From: Rhypophila decipiens
Lineage: Eukaryota > Ascomycota > Sordariomycetes > Sordariales > Naviculisporaceae
NCBI GenBank assembly: GCA_033297075.1
Contig: MU858072.1
Coordinates: 62,001-126,000, forward strand
Length of the DNA: 64,000 nucleotides
Direction of reading: 5' to 3'
The position numbers were made by a program, and so were the translations under genes. The notes below the pieces were generated by a model. That model was given only the letters and a program-made list of their open reading frames with translations. It was not told the DNA's origin and ran no database searches. Below are positions 44,549 to 56,460 of the stretch, piece by piece (position 1 is the first letter of the stretch; each line of letters begins with the position of its first letter).

Positions 44549-47500
44549 GGCGCTCTGGTCGTGATGGCTCGAAGGCCCGGAGCGAGAGTCCGGGAGCCGA
44601 TCGTTCCGTTTGTATTCGCTATCCTCCACGTCAACTGCTGGCGATCAAATCCTTTCCATGCCCACTTCATGCGAACGCCCGGTCAGAGAGTCGGATATCT
44701 GTACGGTCACGGCTGGTTGTCGGGGAGAGGACCAGATGGTGCTGCTGCTGCTGCTGCTGCTGCTGCTAAGTAGTAAACCTTGGGCCTCGACCGTGTCCAT
44801 GTGTTTGTCCGTCTTTGAGAGAGAGTTTTGTTTTGACACTTTTTCTTCGGCTCGGCGTCGGGCGGCTGACAGCTTCCAGTACTAGGATGAAGGCTGTTGT
44901 TTGAGGAGGGCTCGAAGCTCGTGATGATTATGACAGGGAAGTATTAAGATAACCTTAAAGCACGAGTGGGGAAATGGAACAAGAACGAGCGAGTGAATAA
45001 AAGACAAAAAGAATAATTAAACAACAAAGATTAAAGATAGGATAGAATTGTCGAGGACGGGGATGTTGAAAGGGAAATATTCAATCGTCCATTAGTTGGA
45101 GGGTGGTATAGGCGGTATAATAGGGGATATGATGGATGGCCGAGACGACCAGGGGAAAGGCTGGACGGGTGAATCCGAAGCTATCTCTCCCAGTCCCAGG
45201 TATCCCAAGATCCAATCCGATGATCCGGACAACCGACGACTTGTTGTACGGGCTAACGAACGACACAGGATCAAGGTCACTGTTGCGACTCTTTTGTTTT
45301 ACTTCTCCAATCTCTCGCCAAACACCATCCTGAGAGTTGGGGAAAGGAGGAAAAACTGGCCAAGGTCGCAAGCGTGCTGGGGCTTGTCCAAGGTTACCGA
45401 AAATATCCGCGGTACTAAACCGCGTTGGGTACAAATTGCGGGTGCCTCATTGGCTCTGGGCCAGCGCCTCTGTTGTTATGCACCCGTCAGGAGCAGTCAG
45501 GCTGGTTTGACTGAGTGCCCTCGGTGCCCATTTCCCACTGCAACACAGCGACAGCTTCAGTGCTGACCGCCCACTGACAACTGCAGCGAGCAGCCAAGTT
45601 TAATTTCGCGTTCCACGGCCAACAATCCGTGATAGGTAGGATACCGGGCTGAGACGCAGCTAGAATGCACCTCGACGTGTCTAGCTGACCCTTTTGCTGC
45701 TTGCCAATCTGGGCACCTCTCCACTGAATTTGTCCAAACAGTGGATCCCAGCTTAGCCAATTCCACTTCCCAGGCCCCTTTTCAGAACCTTTCAGAACGT
45801 CATCCTGTCCCCACGAGACAGCCATGTCCCTGCTTCATCCTCCGGGTCGCTGCTGGTTCCCGTCGATGTGTGTTGCACGCAACCGGCTGGCCGGGTCCCA
45901 GGTTCTGTGACCGCACCAGGTCGAAACTGTGCTCTTGGACAGCGTAACGCAACTGCAGAGGTTCGCGTCTCTTTTCAACATGCTGCCCGGTTCCTTCGTG
46001 ACCATAGAATGTCTGACGATGGCGTGTGTTCAGCGAGTGGCCAGTGGCGCAAAAGGCGTTCGTGGGCGTTGCTCCCCGCAAGAACCGTTCTAGTCTCAGA
46101 TGGCGCCAACCCATGGCCCATTGGCTGTCGGTCCATCATTGACGGCTACACCGCTGCTGGAGCTGCCCTGGAGGCGCCCATGTGGCTCCTGATTTCCCAG
46201 TGTAACCCCACTGAACCGAGCAACCTCCTCATTAAAACAGGGACCAAGTGGGAAATCCAGGTCGATGTTTGAGTCAGGTCAGTCAAAGACAGCTTTCCCT
46301 TGTACCGAAACCATGGAGTCTTGTGCATGTATCCATCGCGCGCTTGAGGATTTATGCAGCGAGGCGCCCAAGTCGCTTCGACAGATCGAGGACACCCAAA
46401 GGTTTGGAGGGCATCTCGACGGGCCGCGACAGGATGTACTGCAAAGATCAAGAGATCATGCGGCTGTTGGATTGATCGATCCTAGATTGCATGTGCGCCA
46501 AACAGACGAATGAGAATGCTCCAGTGCGACTGAGGACCAACGAGGAGTGTAAAAAGCCGCAGGGGTGATCCGGCGGGTCAGTAATTAAACCTTTATGCAA
46601 AGACACGAGCGGCGCGTTCCTGATAGGTACGAGGCCAAAGGGGCACGCGTTTCTTTCGTGCACAATCTGCCGATTATTTGTTAATATGCTCCGCAATGCG
46701 CTCTTTTGACAGGACTGGGCCTCATTGGCGTCTGCTGTCAAGAGCCACATTTGACACCTGGAGAGAGGCAATTCGTTGGAATGAAAGAGTGCTGGGAAGA
46801 ATGGGGAGAAAATATGCAATATGGTTCCAAGCCGCAACAAGGGAAGCTGGTAAGCTGCAAGCTGCACTGTCAATCAGCTCCACATAATACTTGCTCGGCT
46901 TATAGGTTCAGTCACGGCAGAATAAAGAGAGACATTTCTGGAAGGCCCGGAGTTCGTGCCGGTCCGGCCCGGCCCAACTGTTCATTATTCGATATGGGTC
47001 CGCCGGTCCCGGAGTGGACAAAGTTTATGAACAATACCAAGGGCGGCCAATGAACAAGCATAAAATTGTACAAAAGATGTCGACACCAATTCCAGTTGCA
47101 ACTGGCAAGCTTCTAGAAAAAAAGAAAAGAGAGAAAATCCCGCCGGTGTTTCACCAACAACCCAGCAACGTAGACGAGATCGGGATCTTGGAGTTGAAAC
47201 ATCTTCATCCATGTCAACCAAAATGATTTGACAGCTTCGCCTCAATCGCCAAATCTCGTAAAGAGGTAATTACACCATTGCCAGACTGGGTTTGCATATT
47301 TCCGATTTGGTCATCTCTTGACAGGTGGGGACCGACTCGTCGTTTCCGGCTGAGCAGGCCCAAAAGTGTCGACTGAAACGCGCCAAGGACCCCAGAATTG
47401 CTCCTGACCACTAAATTGGGCCCTGAAGAGCCTCTTGCGCTAGACTTTACGCTGCACGACAAGGCTGACGCCTGGCAAGGCCAGACAGTGCTCCAAATCC

Positions 47501-47673
47501 ATCCATTTCACACGCGCCAATCAACCCCACGACAAGACAGGAGACAAGCAGCGAAGCAGACGCTGTTTGATCTGATACCGAACTACGGGGTCACCGCTAC
47601 TCAAGATCCCGTCGGGTCCATTCCAGACTCTCAAATCCCAATTGCCTGGTTGAGTTGACCACCTTAAAAAAAG
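44549..47673. other. 3.1-kb spacer with no supported gene
   Basis: Promoter side of both the minus-strand serine-rich gene and the plus-strand rce1 gene. It contains a CTG run (44741-44767). Open frames up to 156 codons occur on both strands but show no domain, no splice-consistent extension and strong overlap with each other. A decayed gene is possible but not demonstrable by eye. Confidence 0.5.
44741..44767. repeat. (CTG)n trinucleotide repeat
   Basis: Nine CTG triplets. On the minus strand they read AGC and encode poly-Ser within a 51-codon frame upstream of the serine-rich gene. Confidence 0.85.
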
Positions 47674-48871
47674 ATGCCGGCTCTTGGCGAGATGCTGGAG
47701 AAGCTTAATCCCTGGCATCGTGATGGTATGTTTGTCATCGTTTATATGTCCATACCAAAGAAGATGATCCAAACATGTCTGTCTATCCACCAACTAACAA
47801 ACAATTCCAGATCAACCGCCCCCACCACCACCACTCACTCCCTGGGCAGCAGGCCTCCTCCTGGTCTTCTACGCCCTGATATACGTCCTCCCCTTCTACG
47901 CATCCAGCCTCACCCGCCCATCCCCAACCCTCTCACGGGATGCCCCATCCGTGATCAAGGCCCGCATCACGTCCGTCACGATATCATGCCTCATCTGCTG
48001 CCTGTCAACCTACCTCATCCTCACTCCCGGCTTTCCCACCGGTAATAACGAAACCGGCCTCTCAAGCAACCATGTAATCCACCTAATGGGCTTCTGGCCC
48101 CTAGCCGTAGTCGACTCCCTTCGAGCTTTGCTCCTAACAGGCTTATTATTCCTCGGTCCCCTGTTTCTCTATTTCGTGGTCGAATCCGGCTGGCGAGACT
48201 GGCTTCACCTAGACCCCCTCAGAGAAATCTACTCGGACTGGACTGCGTGGCGGAACCTAGTTGCTGTTCGTTACCCCCCCTCCAAGGCCTTTCCCCCAAA
48301 TAAACTAACAAAGACTAATCCCAAAATGCAGGGCCCAATAACTGAAGAAATACTCTTCCGATCAGCTTCCATCCCGCTAATGCTAGCCTCCCAAACCTCT
48401 ATAAACAAGACAATCTTCCTGACCCCTATTATATTCGGGATAAGTCATGTCCACCACTTTTACGAATTCCGCCTCACGAATCCCCAAGTACCAGCAAAAG
48501 CTGCGTTCGCAAGGTCAATTTTCCAGTTGGCGTTTACGACATTGTTTGGTGCCTATGCTACTTTTATTTTTCTGAGGACGGGGAGTTTGTTAGCTGTCTG
48601 TGCGGTTCATACATTTTGTAATAGTATGGGATTGCCGCAAGTTTGGGGACGGGTTGAGCCGTCTGGGGAGGGGATTGTGCCTGTTCCGGTGCCGACGACG
48701 GGGTCGTTGCTTAGCCACGGGCAGACACAGACGAGGAGGGCCTCGGTTTTGTGGACTGTGAGTTATTATCTTTTGCTTGTGGGTGGTGCGGTTGGGTTTT
48801 ATAGGAACTTGTGGGTTTTGACGGAGGGTGGGAATTCGTTGGTTGAGTCTGGGGCGTTTGTTTCTTCGTGA
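47674..48871 (+). CDS. rce1: CAAX prenyl endopeptidase Rce1
   Basis: ER intramembrane protease that removes the last three residues (AAX) of prenylated proteins such as Ras. Exons 47674-47725, 47811-48265, 48332-48871; 348 residues. Multi-pass membrane protein of the ABI/CPBP family. Catalytic residues visible: E174 and E175 in TEEILFR, H208 in GISHVHH, H262 and N266 in AVHTFCNSMG. Intron 2 (66 bp) has an unusual donor, GTTCGT, but a good CTAAC branch point. It is phase 0 without a stop, so the raw frame reads through; removing it restores the family junction WRNLVAGPITEE. It stands alone, with a gene-free stretch upstream. Confidence 0.92.
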
Positions 48872-49329
48872 TGGTGATGATGGATGAGAAATGAAGGAAA
48901 GGGGGAGGATGAGAGGGTCCTTTACTCTGAGGGCTGCGTGTGAAAACGTGTCTCCTGAATGTCGATATGGTTGAATGTATTTAATGAGCGTTAATGCTGT
49001 TGTCACGATTTTATCTATCTGGTATTGCTAATTTAATGTAATTAATCTCGTTGTAGTGGTGTCTGTTTTATGTTCATGTCACCAGAGCCATGATATAACT
49101 TTAATGGTCTTTCTACACAAGACCACATACCTATGTGCCCGGCTTTGACGTTCTAAACTATAGGCAAGCATCGATATCGACGTATCAACACGAGAAGCAT
49201 GTTCACTAGGTACCTAGGTACCTGGTAGTTCTAGCATCGTGAATTAATGACGGAGAGTTCAAACCCCAACGCCCTCCTTTCCACTACTCAAAACCTTCGG
49301 CCGCCCCAGGTGGTACATACTTCATGTCC
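48872..49329. other. Spacer after rce1
   Basis: 3' region of rce1 and nothing else recognisable, apart from a palindromic GGTACCTAGGTACC word near 49210-49223. Confidence 0.5.
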
Positions 49330-49628
49330 CGTGGATAGCTCCAGCAAGAAAGTTAAGATCCCAATCCGTCACACTACCCAATCAACTTTTCAAATCCTAA
49401 AGTTTCAACAAGAAGAGTAAGTATATAAGGCCAGGAGAATCCAAGAACTACTCGTAATCATGATCATCTCATCCATCACTCAACCACATCCATATATCGG
49501 ACTACAGTCATACGACGCTATATCCAACCCCAACAAAGCTTCCGACTAAAACATCACAAACACGGACTATACTCATCTTCCTGCCCACACACGACTCCCC
49601 CCGGCAGGCATCAGCCAGAATCACCACA
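49330..49628 (+). promoter_or_regulatory. Promoter and leader of the paralogue gene, duplicated elsewhere
   Basis: A TATA box, GTATATAAGG, lies at 49421-49430, about 200 bp before the ATG. Upstream and downstream blocks (TCACACTACCCAATCAAC, CAGGAGAATCCAAGAACTA, ATCGGACTACAGTCA, AAGCTTCCG) recur in the same order in the inverted copy at 35778-36060. Confidence 0.75.
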
Positions 49629-50402
49629 ATGCCGCGACTCACAAGTTCCGCCATGCGTTATCTCGCACCACGCACCGTGATACGTCCTTGCACCCGCCAA
49701 TATCACCCTATAGCTCTGCCAAACACCAACTATCCACTATCCAGCGCCAAACAGCTAGAGGACAAGAGACGTGCCGAAGTCGTAGCCCTTGAACGCAAAA
49801 CCGATCCACGGCTCGCAGCCGTAGCAGAGGAACTAGACCAACACCAAACGAGGAGATTCGATCTATCATTCGAGATGTACGCCATAACAGACAGGATGAT
49901 GGATGTACAAAGAAGACTTGATGCACATGAGACGGACGAAGACATCAAAAGATGCAAGAGAATAGTCCTGTGCGGATCGGTACTGACATTTGCCATGATA
50001 ATCTTTCGGCATTGGTTCCCGCCATCGAAGGACCCTGGTCGAGACGTCACGGAGGACGACAAGGGTGATACCGAGAACCCGAGTGAGCGAGGGGGCCAGC
50101 TATCGCAAACCAATACCGAGGTGGGGCTGGTTTCGACGTCCGGAGCTACAAACAACAAGCTGGACGAGGACTACCAACCGCAGTTATATCCAGTCCCTAG
50201 CACGGCGGTGTCAGTCGGGAAAAGACAGGCGGGGGTGCCTTGTACAGGCTGGATGATGGAAGCGGTAGCATGGTATACATTTGAGCGAAGGGGACGAGTA
50301 CAGGAGCAAGTTTTGCATATGCCATCCTTGCTTTGTCAGATGTGGAGGAGGAGCAGACAATGTGCAACTGACATCTCATATTTTCCCCAGATACCTAGCT
50401 AG
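49629..50402 (+). CDS. Fungal protein with basic N terminus, coiled coil and one membrane helix (unknown function)
   Basis: Single exon, 257 residues. The N terminus (MPRLTSSAMRYLAPRTVIRP) is rich in Arg and Ser with few acidic residues, like a mitochondrial presequence; that location is inference. A charged coiled coil follows (about 40-112: DKRRAEVVALERK ... MDVQRRLDAHE). Next comes one hydrophobic segment at about 116-133 (IVLCGSVLTFAMIIF) and an acidic, Ser/Thr-rich tail. The layout resembles small fungal membrane proteins of unknown role. A paralogue with a nonsense codon sits 14 kb away in opposite orientation and shares the promoter. The last 60 residues are less conserved with the paralogue and may include a missed intron. 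Confidence 0.7.
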   Translation: MPRLTSSAMRYLAPRTVIRPCTRQYHPIALPNTNYPLSSAKQLEDKRRAEVVALERKTDPRLAAVAEELDQHQTRRFDLSFEMYAITDRMMDVQRRLDAHETDEDIKRCKRIVLCGSVLTFAMIIFRHWFPPSKDPGRDVTEDDKGDTENPSERGGQLSQTNTEVGLVSTSGATNNKLDEDYQPQLYPVPSTAVSVGKRQAGVPCTGWMMEAVAWYTFERRGRVQEQVLHMPSLLCQMWRRSRQCATDISYFPQIPS

Positions 50403-51144
50403 AAGCAATCATTGTTAGTGGGAGCAGTATCATCGACGGGAGAAAGGGAGCAAGCGTACAAGAGCCCAGTAGCCTACCATAGGGGATGATTGCTTGCTGC
50501 TGCTGCTGCTTCTGGCCCGAGTAAAACTTAACTTTGGACCGCAAAAATAAAACACACTCAACTCACCCGCTCAGTCCCGTCCCCGTCCTCGTCGTCCTGA
50601 TGATTTCCTTCCTTTGTTTGCGCATGATACCTCACTCATATCCTAGTTTAGATGACCAAGATCGAGATGAAAGCAAGAGTACCAAACCGGCATGATGACG
50701 AGGCAGGCAAAAAGTAACAACAAACAAAAGCAAAGAAAAAGAATCTCTATTTAATAAGCAGAGTATAATAATATGGGATAGAATGTAGAATACCTCATGA
50801 AACTAAAATATGAATATGATAGTAAGTGCTTCAGAATAAAAATAAAAAAGAGAGAAACTTGTCCGCCAACCAAATGATGTACAAGAAAACCAAAATGGTA
50901 CAACCCGCCAGCCAACCCAAACAACCAGACCGCAATAACACCACCCACACACACGCAACAAGAAACGCATCTTTGTCTACATCCATCACATTAAAGAAGT
51001 CGGTAGGTACGTAGCCGATAGGTACATGCCCCTGTAGCCCACCCTATTTTAAACCCGTCCAACCGACCAAACAGGACTTATTTCTATCCATCCTTGCCCA
51101 AATGATAAAAGACTTTGCTAGGCGGCAGTCGAGACCAAGCCCAT
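50403..51144. other. Convergent spacer
   Basis: 3' regions of the paralogue gene and of vrg4. A short CTG run lies near 50495-50510, and an A-rich stretch spans 50700-50870. No gene is supported. Confidence 0.5.
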
Positions 51145-52557
51145 CTAAGAGTTGGCATCCCGATTGCTCTGCGCGCTCGCGCTCATGGTCGGCTGGGTAA
51201 CAGGCAACACACTCTGCACCTTTTGCTTAACCTTGGACCAGGTAAACAACAATCCAGAAATAAAGCCCAAAATAATAGCCGAGACACTGCCGAAAGTAAT
51301 AGGCGCATCGAAGAAGATCAGACCGCTGACGGCGATGGGGAGCTTGTTCAGCGCGCCGACCATCGAGTACGTCGTGGAGGAGGTGACGCGGATACACCAG
51401 GCCGAGCAGTACGAGATAAAGATGGCCGCGAGACCAGAGTAGAGCATGCCGATAAAGATGTGGTTCCGCGTCTCCTCGGGGAAGTTCTTGAGGAGGTTCT
51501 CGGTGCCCCAGTCCTCGACCAGGAGCGAGCAGACGATCAGGACGGGGATGGTGAGGAGGTTGTTGTAGAACATGGCTGAAAAGAATCAAGGTTAGCACAA
51601 TGTCGTTATCCACATGAGGTCATTGCAAAACGTACTGTCATAGTCCTTGAAATTCATCTTCTTGATGACCTTGCGCATGCCCAAGACGTACGCGGCCGTG
51701 CAGAAAACGTTCATGCCCATCCATGCGTATCCGGCATTGAGGGTGGAGATGGCGGCGGACGAGTCGGCGTGAGGTCCGAATCCGTCAATAGCAGCCTGGA
51801 TATCGGCCCATGCAGCAACAACGGAGCTGAGCACCATCAGACCGAACGAGAGAAGCGCCATGGGGGTGACGCTGCCGCCGAACCAGAGAACCTCTCCATA
51901 TGCGATGACGATGATAGTCAAATTCTTGAAGATTGTGTAAACGGGGACCGACAAGAACTGGAGGGCCTTTGTGCTGGTGTAGATCATTCCGACGAGGAGA
52001 AGGGAGATGGGGAACCCTGCGCAAGACCCGGTTAGCCAACTTCAGAGTGAGTCGCAAAACTGCGAACCAGATGCAAAATCCAGGTCGACTTACACTTCTT
52101 TGCCTTTACGGAGTCAAAAGCAGAGAGGTTCTGGAAAGCGCCCAGTTGCTTGGACAGGAGAATCGCTGCCGTGCATACAATCGCCTAGGGAGAGGTTGTA
52201 GCCATGTTAGATCGTGTCCAATTCTCATCGCCTGGTGTCCGGCGCAGCAGGGAGTCGCCTCAAGAAATCCCCTAGATATCAACATACCTGAACAGCAAGG
52301 TAGAAAAAATTCAAGTTCCAGTCGCTACCCGACACGACATATTTGTTCACAACCGTCATGCTAATCGACGACAAGCAGTACGCCATAATCGACGCCCCCG
52401 GGCTGTGATCAATCTTGTCAAAGTAACCCGCCAAATTGGCATCCTTGTGCGAGCGCGGTTGGGAGCTGGACCTCGCAAGGAAAGGCGCCTTCTCGGCGAA
52501 GGCATCACTCTCGCGAGTGCTCGCCATCTCGATATCTTCGTGCTTCTTGTTCGACAT
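51145..52557 (-). CDS. vrg4: GDP-mannose transporter Vrg4
   Basis: Golgi membrane antiporter that brings GDP-mannose into the lumen for protein and lipid mannosylation. Four exons on the minus strand: 52557-52288, 52184-52094, 52016-51636, 51575-51145; 390 residues. A cytosolic N-terminal tail of about 50 residues precedes about ten membrane helices. The signature GALNK (residues 321-325) binds the GDP-mannose base, and the FYNN motif (250-253) is the other nucleotide-binding part. The C terminus (KQKVQSVLPVTQP) is basic and cytosolic, typical of Golgi retention. Start ATG 52557 gives the usual MSNKKHEDIEM-like N terminus. Confidence 0.94.
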
Positions 52558-53727
52558 GATGACGGTGGATTGCTGTATCAATCAGGATAGGAAGCGAGTG
52601 ACCGACAAAAGGAGAAGGTTGTTAAAAACGCCGCCGTAAAGTAGAACGTTGGTCGCGTGCGTCTCTTCGTATTAAGTGTATCCGACAACGCCGTCCTGTG
52701 AAATGGGACCGGTGGAAGGAACGAAAAAAAAGATTGTAACAAGAAACAAGAAAGGGGAAAAATAAACGAAGGTTGACGGCCCCAATCTACAGTTCAAGAT
52801 CTTCTCTCGAAATCTGTAGTCCGGATTTCCGATGAAGAAGTTGAAAGGATGTAAAGTTGTGCGGCTCAAGAAGCGAAAGGGGTCCAACGTTTCCCAATTC
52901 CCGTCGTCGGTCGTTTCGTCAAGGCGGCGGCGTTGCGATCGTTGCTCAAAAGTTGTCGGGTTGAACGCGTGTCAGGGGTGGGATGGGGAATCAAGGGGGG
53001 ACTGGAAAAAAGGTTTCGGGAAAATAATTAGCACGGCCTTTGTTAAATTACGAAAGCCAGATTCCCGTTATGCTGTTCTCTCGAGGGGAAATTTTAGTAC
53101 GAATTACACCTTATCGGAGCGCCAAGACATGGGTGTTCGTACTGTGCGGATACGGGGTTCCAGGAAGGCGAAGGACAAGCCACCTCCCTTCAAGGTTCTT
53201 CAACGCCTGCCTCCTATTTTAGTGGGGTTGCTGGCTTTTGTTACCGTGTCAGATGTAAAATTAGCAGGTGGATGTTACCAACGCCTCGGGCACCAGCCAC
53301 ACCATAAAGTTGGTCACTGCCCGGCGGATCTGATTGGAAGTCTGTGCAAGACGCTATCCATAACGAATCGCCTATCAAACTTGCAGAGCATGTGCACTCA
53401 CATCTTCCCCTAATTTCTTCACCAGGCATCAAATAGGGGAACTAACGGCTGGATATAAAGCGACCGGTACTGAGTACCGAGATATAATACAGAACTTTAA
53501 CAATTCCGTTTCGAAAAAAGAGTTACAAGACAGACTTGCACACATGCTTTTCAACTCCACGGCTCCAAAACTTCATCCGAGCTGCACTGTGTCCCACAGA
53601 CTCGCCACAATCTGGTTTCGGAGATCAAGGAAATCCATACTACATGCTTGTACTGTGAATAGTTGTACAGTACGGGTATCCAGGTTCAACATCATCACGT
53701 TGAAATATCAGGTGTCCCGTGAAGTTA
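52558..53727. other. Spacer between vrg4 promoter and dehydrogenase 3' end
   Basis: Holds the vrg4 promoter and probably a long leader. A 193-codon plus-strand frame (52832-53413) has no domain and is not convincing. Confidence 0.5.
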
Positions 53728-54901
53728 TCAAGTCTCCCTGACACTCGGGCTCGTCGATTCCATATCCTCATCCTCCTTGTCTTCCTTGTCGTCCTTCTCA
53801 TCTCGGTCAGTCTTGTCTCCCTTCTCGGCATCTGGCGCAACCGGGAAATTGAGGTGCTTCCAGTCCTCCAGCTCCTCCGTCACCGAGCGCAGCCGGTCCC
53901 GAATGCTCTCAATAGCATAGCTCCCGAGTAGCAGCCGCAGCGGCGGGTAAGAGCAGTGTCCCAACTGCCAGACCAGCTCAGCACACTTGACCGCGCTCGT
54001 GGGCTGTCTGTCTCCCAGCCACTGAACCATTCGCTTGGCATGCAGTGCAGGCGAAGTCGCGTGCGTGTAGGGCTCGCTCGCCGGCTTTATCAAGAAATGG
54101 CCCCAGGTCGGGAGCGGATTCGTCGTGGCATCTGGCTCGTCTCTCCGGACAAGACCCGGCTCGACGAGCGTCGCCTTGACGTTGAACGAGTCCACCTCGT
54201 ACAACATGGCCTCAACGAGCCCTTCGACGGCGTACTTGGTCGCACAGTACGGCCCGAGACCTGGGACACCCAGTGCGCCCGAGGTAGAACTAAAAATCAG
54301 GTAGCGGCCAGCGTTTTGCTGCCGGAAATAAGGTAGGCTCGCCTGGATGATGTAGAAGGTGCCCATAAAGTTGGTCTCGAACTGGTTGCGGATCTCGTAC
54401 TCGTCCTGGTCCTCGCAGGCCCCGATGACACCGTAGCCGGAGCAGTTGGCGATGCAGTCCACCCGGCCGAAGTGCTCGAGCGTCTGGTCAAAGACACGCC
54501 GGACCGAGGTGGCGTCTCTGACGTCGCATAAGAGTCCAAGACAGTTCTCGTCCTTTTGCTTCATCGATTCGGGCGTCGACTCAAAGACCCTTCCCACTGT
54601 AGTGACCTTGTCGCCATGGCCTAGAGCACACTTGACGAGCGAGCGGCCCATGTGGCCGGTCCCGCCAAAGACCTTGAAATAGAAAGCCTTGTCTTAGTCT
54701 TCATATTTCATCATGAAACAAGTAATGGTCAACTTGCGCTTAGAGAGGAGATCGTCGGCTTACTATCCAGACCAGCTGCTTTCTCGGGGCACCAGGCTGT
54801 GGCGGCTCGCAGCTTGGTGGCAGCTGGAGCCTTGCCTTTGCAGAAGTGTCTGACCCCGCAACCGAGACAGCATCCTGCTGTGTTGCGCTTCGAGCATCCA
54901 T
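53728..54901 (-). CDS. Short-chain dehydrogenase/reductase
   Basis: NAD(P)-dependent oxidoreductase; substrate unknown. Two exons on the minus strand, 54901-54764 and 54672-53728; 360 residues. The intron interrupts the start of the Rossmann fold: exon 1 ends KQLVWI and exon 2 continues VFGGTGHMG (residues 47-55), an atypical GGTGHMG nucleotide loop. Other parts fit the classical family: CDVRD (cofactor adenine pocket), NCSGYG, the SSTSGALG active-site serine strand, and the catalytic Tyr188 and Lys192 in YCATK. The C-terminal 30 residues are strongly acidic (repeated Asp/Glu/Lys) and unusual for the family. Leaving out the first exon would remove the first beta strand, so the two-exon model is preferred. 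Confidence 0.85.
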
Positions 54902-55654
54902 GTTTTGAGCAAGGAGGAGGATGTGAGGGGCTCAGAAATGGCTCTCGAGCGTGATATGGAGATGGGGTGAGTAAGATGGGGAATATGATACTAAATAGAC
55001 TAGGACAGTTGGTATGTAGTTTTGCTCGACTTTGTGAGGCCTGTGGCCCGTCAGAATATCAGGTCATCGCATGTCCTTGAGCAGTACCTGATTGTCAAAC
55101 AAGGACCCCTCATGTGTGGTTTTGGCCAGACTTCAGAATGAACCACACTGTCAATGCAGCATGTTGTGCAGGGAAACCCACCACGGAGCCGGTGACCGGT
55201 TGAAAAGGAGGAGCCCCAAAAACGGTTCCGAATTTTAGTGGATTTGGCTCCCAACGTTGCACCTTCCCACGCTTTCCAAGCCGGCAAAAGCCAAGTCTTG
55301 GTGCCGGTGGCACTGGAATTTGGGGTCGGGTCCGGCTCAGGGGCAGACGAATGACACTGATGGCCACGATTCACGGGTAGGGAATTACAAGGTATCATCT
55401 TGAACGCAAAGATAGTATCTATCAAGTAAACAGTCGTCAATTCATAAATGAGCTGATTTGGCACCCATGTTAGTATATAGCATATGAGCCTCAGCGTCCA
55501 GTATTGTCACTGAAAACAACACGGTAAAAAGTACATCTTAATTACAGAGAAACAGAGACCACTTAACCAAAAATGGCGGACAGAACGCTGGCAAAGAAAA
55601 TGAGATTTTTTGGCTCTCATTAAAAAAAACATATCTATCTCGCTCATCACCAAC
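54902..55654. other. Spacer
   Basis: Promoter of the dehydrogenase gene and 3' region of the dioxygenase gene. Short frames only; no gene seen. Confidence 0.5.
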
Positions 55655-56460
55655 TCACAAAAACTGGGTGACATATTCCTTGCGGTGAGGGTTGGTATCC
55701 AGCTCGCCCGATCTGTTCAGGGGCGTCCATTTGGGCTCCTCCTTGAAAAGACGCATTGCTTGGATGTACTGCCGTGACGATTGTACCAAGTCAGCATTTA
55801 CGTAAATAGCAATAGCTCAAGCCTACTTTCAAATCAAGGTGGGAATGGAAATACTCACGTTGCTCTCATCCGTGGTGAAGCGGTGGTAAATACCAGCGGG
55901 AAGGATAATGAGGTCATCCTAGGTTTTTATTCCAGTTAGTCTTCCTCACCACACCACGAATGCTTCTCATATCCAACTCCATCCCAGGAAACACAAACCA
56001 ACCCCAACAAAAAAGAAAACGAAGAAGGAAAAAAACACACCTTGTCAAGCTGAATCCTAACCCACTGATCCCCCTTATTCCTAACATCAAAATACCCCGC
56101 CCCATCACGGATATAGCGAATCTCCTCGTCCTCATGGAGATGCTCCTCGAAAAAACTCTTGACCTTGGTCTCGTAAATATCGCCCATCTTCTCTGGTGAA
56201 ACAGTGATCTCGTCGCGGTTCTTGTAGCCCCTCTCTGCCGCGAGCTTGTTGACCCCCTCGATCGACGGGATTCTGTAGTAAAGTACCCCGACGTTGCTCA
56301 GCTCCTCGACGCCGACTTCTTTTCCGGAGTCGTGGGGCAGGCGTTGGTCGCCCTTTGGCGGGATGTCTTAGTATCGCCTCTTTTTGTACTGGTGTAATGA
56401 TTATGGCAAGGGGGTATAGTGAGACTTACAGGAAGGTTATCGTAGAGGTAGGCCTTCATT
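55655..56460 (-). CDS. adi1: Acireductone dioxygenase (methionine salvage)
   Basis: Cupin enzyme that oxidises acireductone to the keto-acid precursor of methionine plus formate in the methionine salvage pathway. Four exons on the minus strand: 56460-56431, 56352-56041, 55918-55859, 55768-55655; 171 residues, usual for the family. The first exon encodes just [10 protein letters not shown], and the acceptor at 56353 (AAAG) was chosen because it yields the conserved [13 protein letters not shown]. Metal ligands: H81, H83 and E87 in [12 protein letters not shown], and H126 in GIYHRF. The C terminus (EYVTQFL) is typical. Probably cytosolic and nuclear. Confidence 0.93.

Noticed and set aside
45096..45566. 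Frames of 110-156 codons in the 44.5-47.7 kb spacer
   Set aside because: They overlap each other on both strands, show no domains and cannot be joined through good splice sites.
52832..53413. A 193-codon plus-strand frame upstream of vrg4
   Set aside because: Basic, low-information sequence overlapping the likely vrg4 promoter; no family resemblance.
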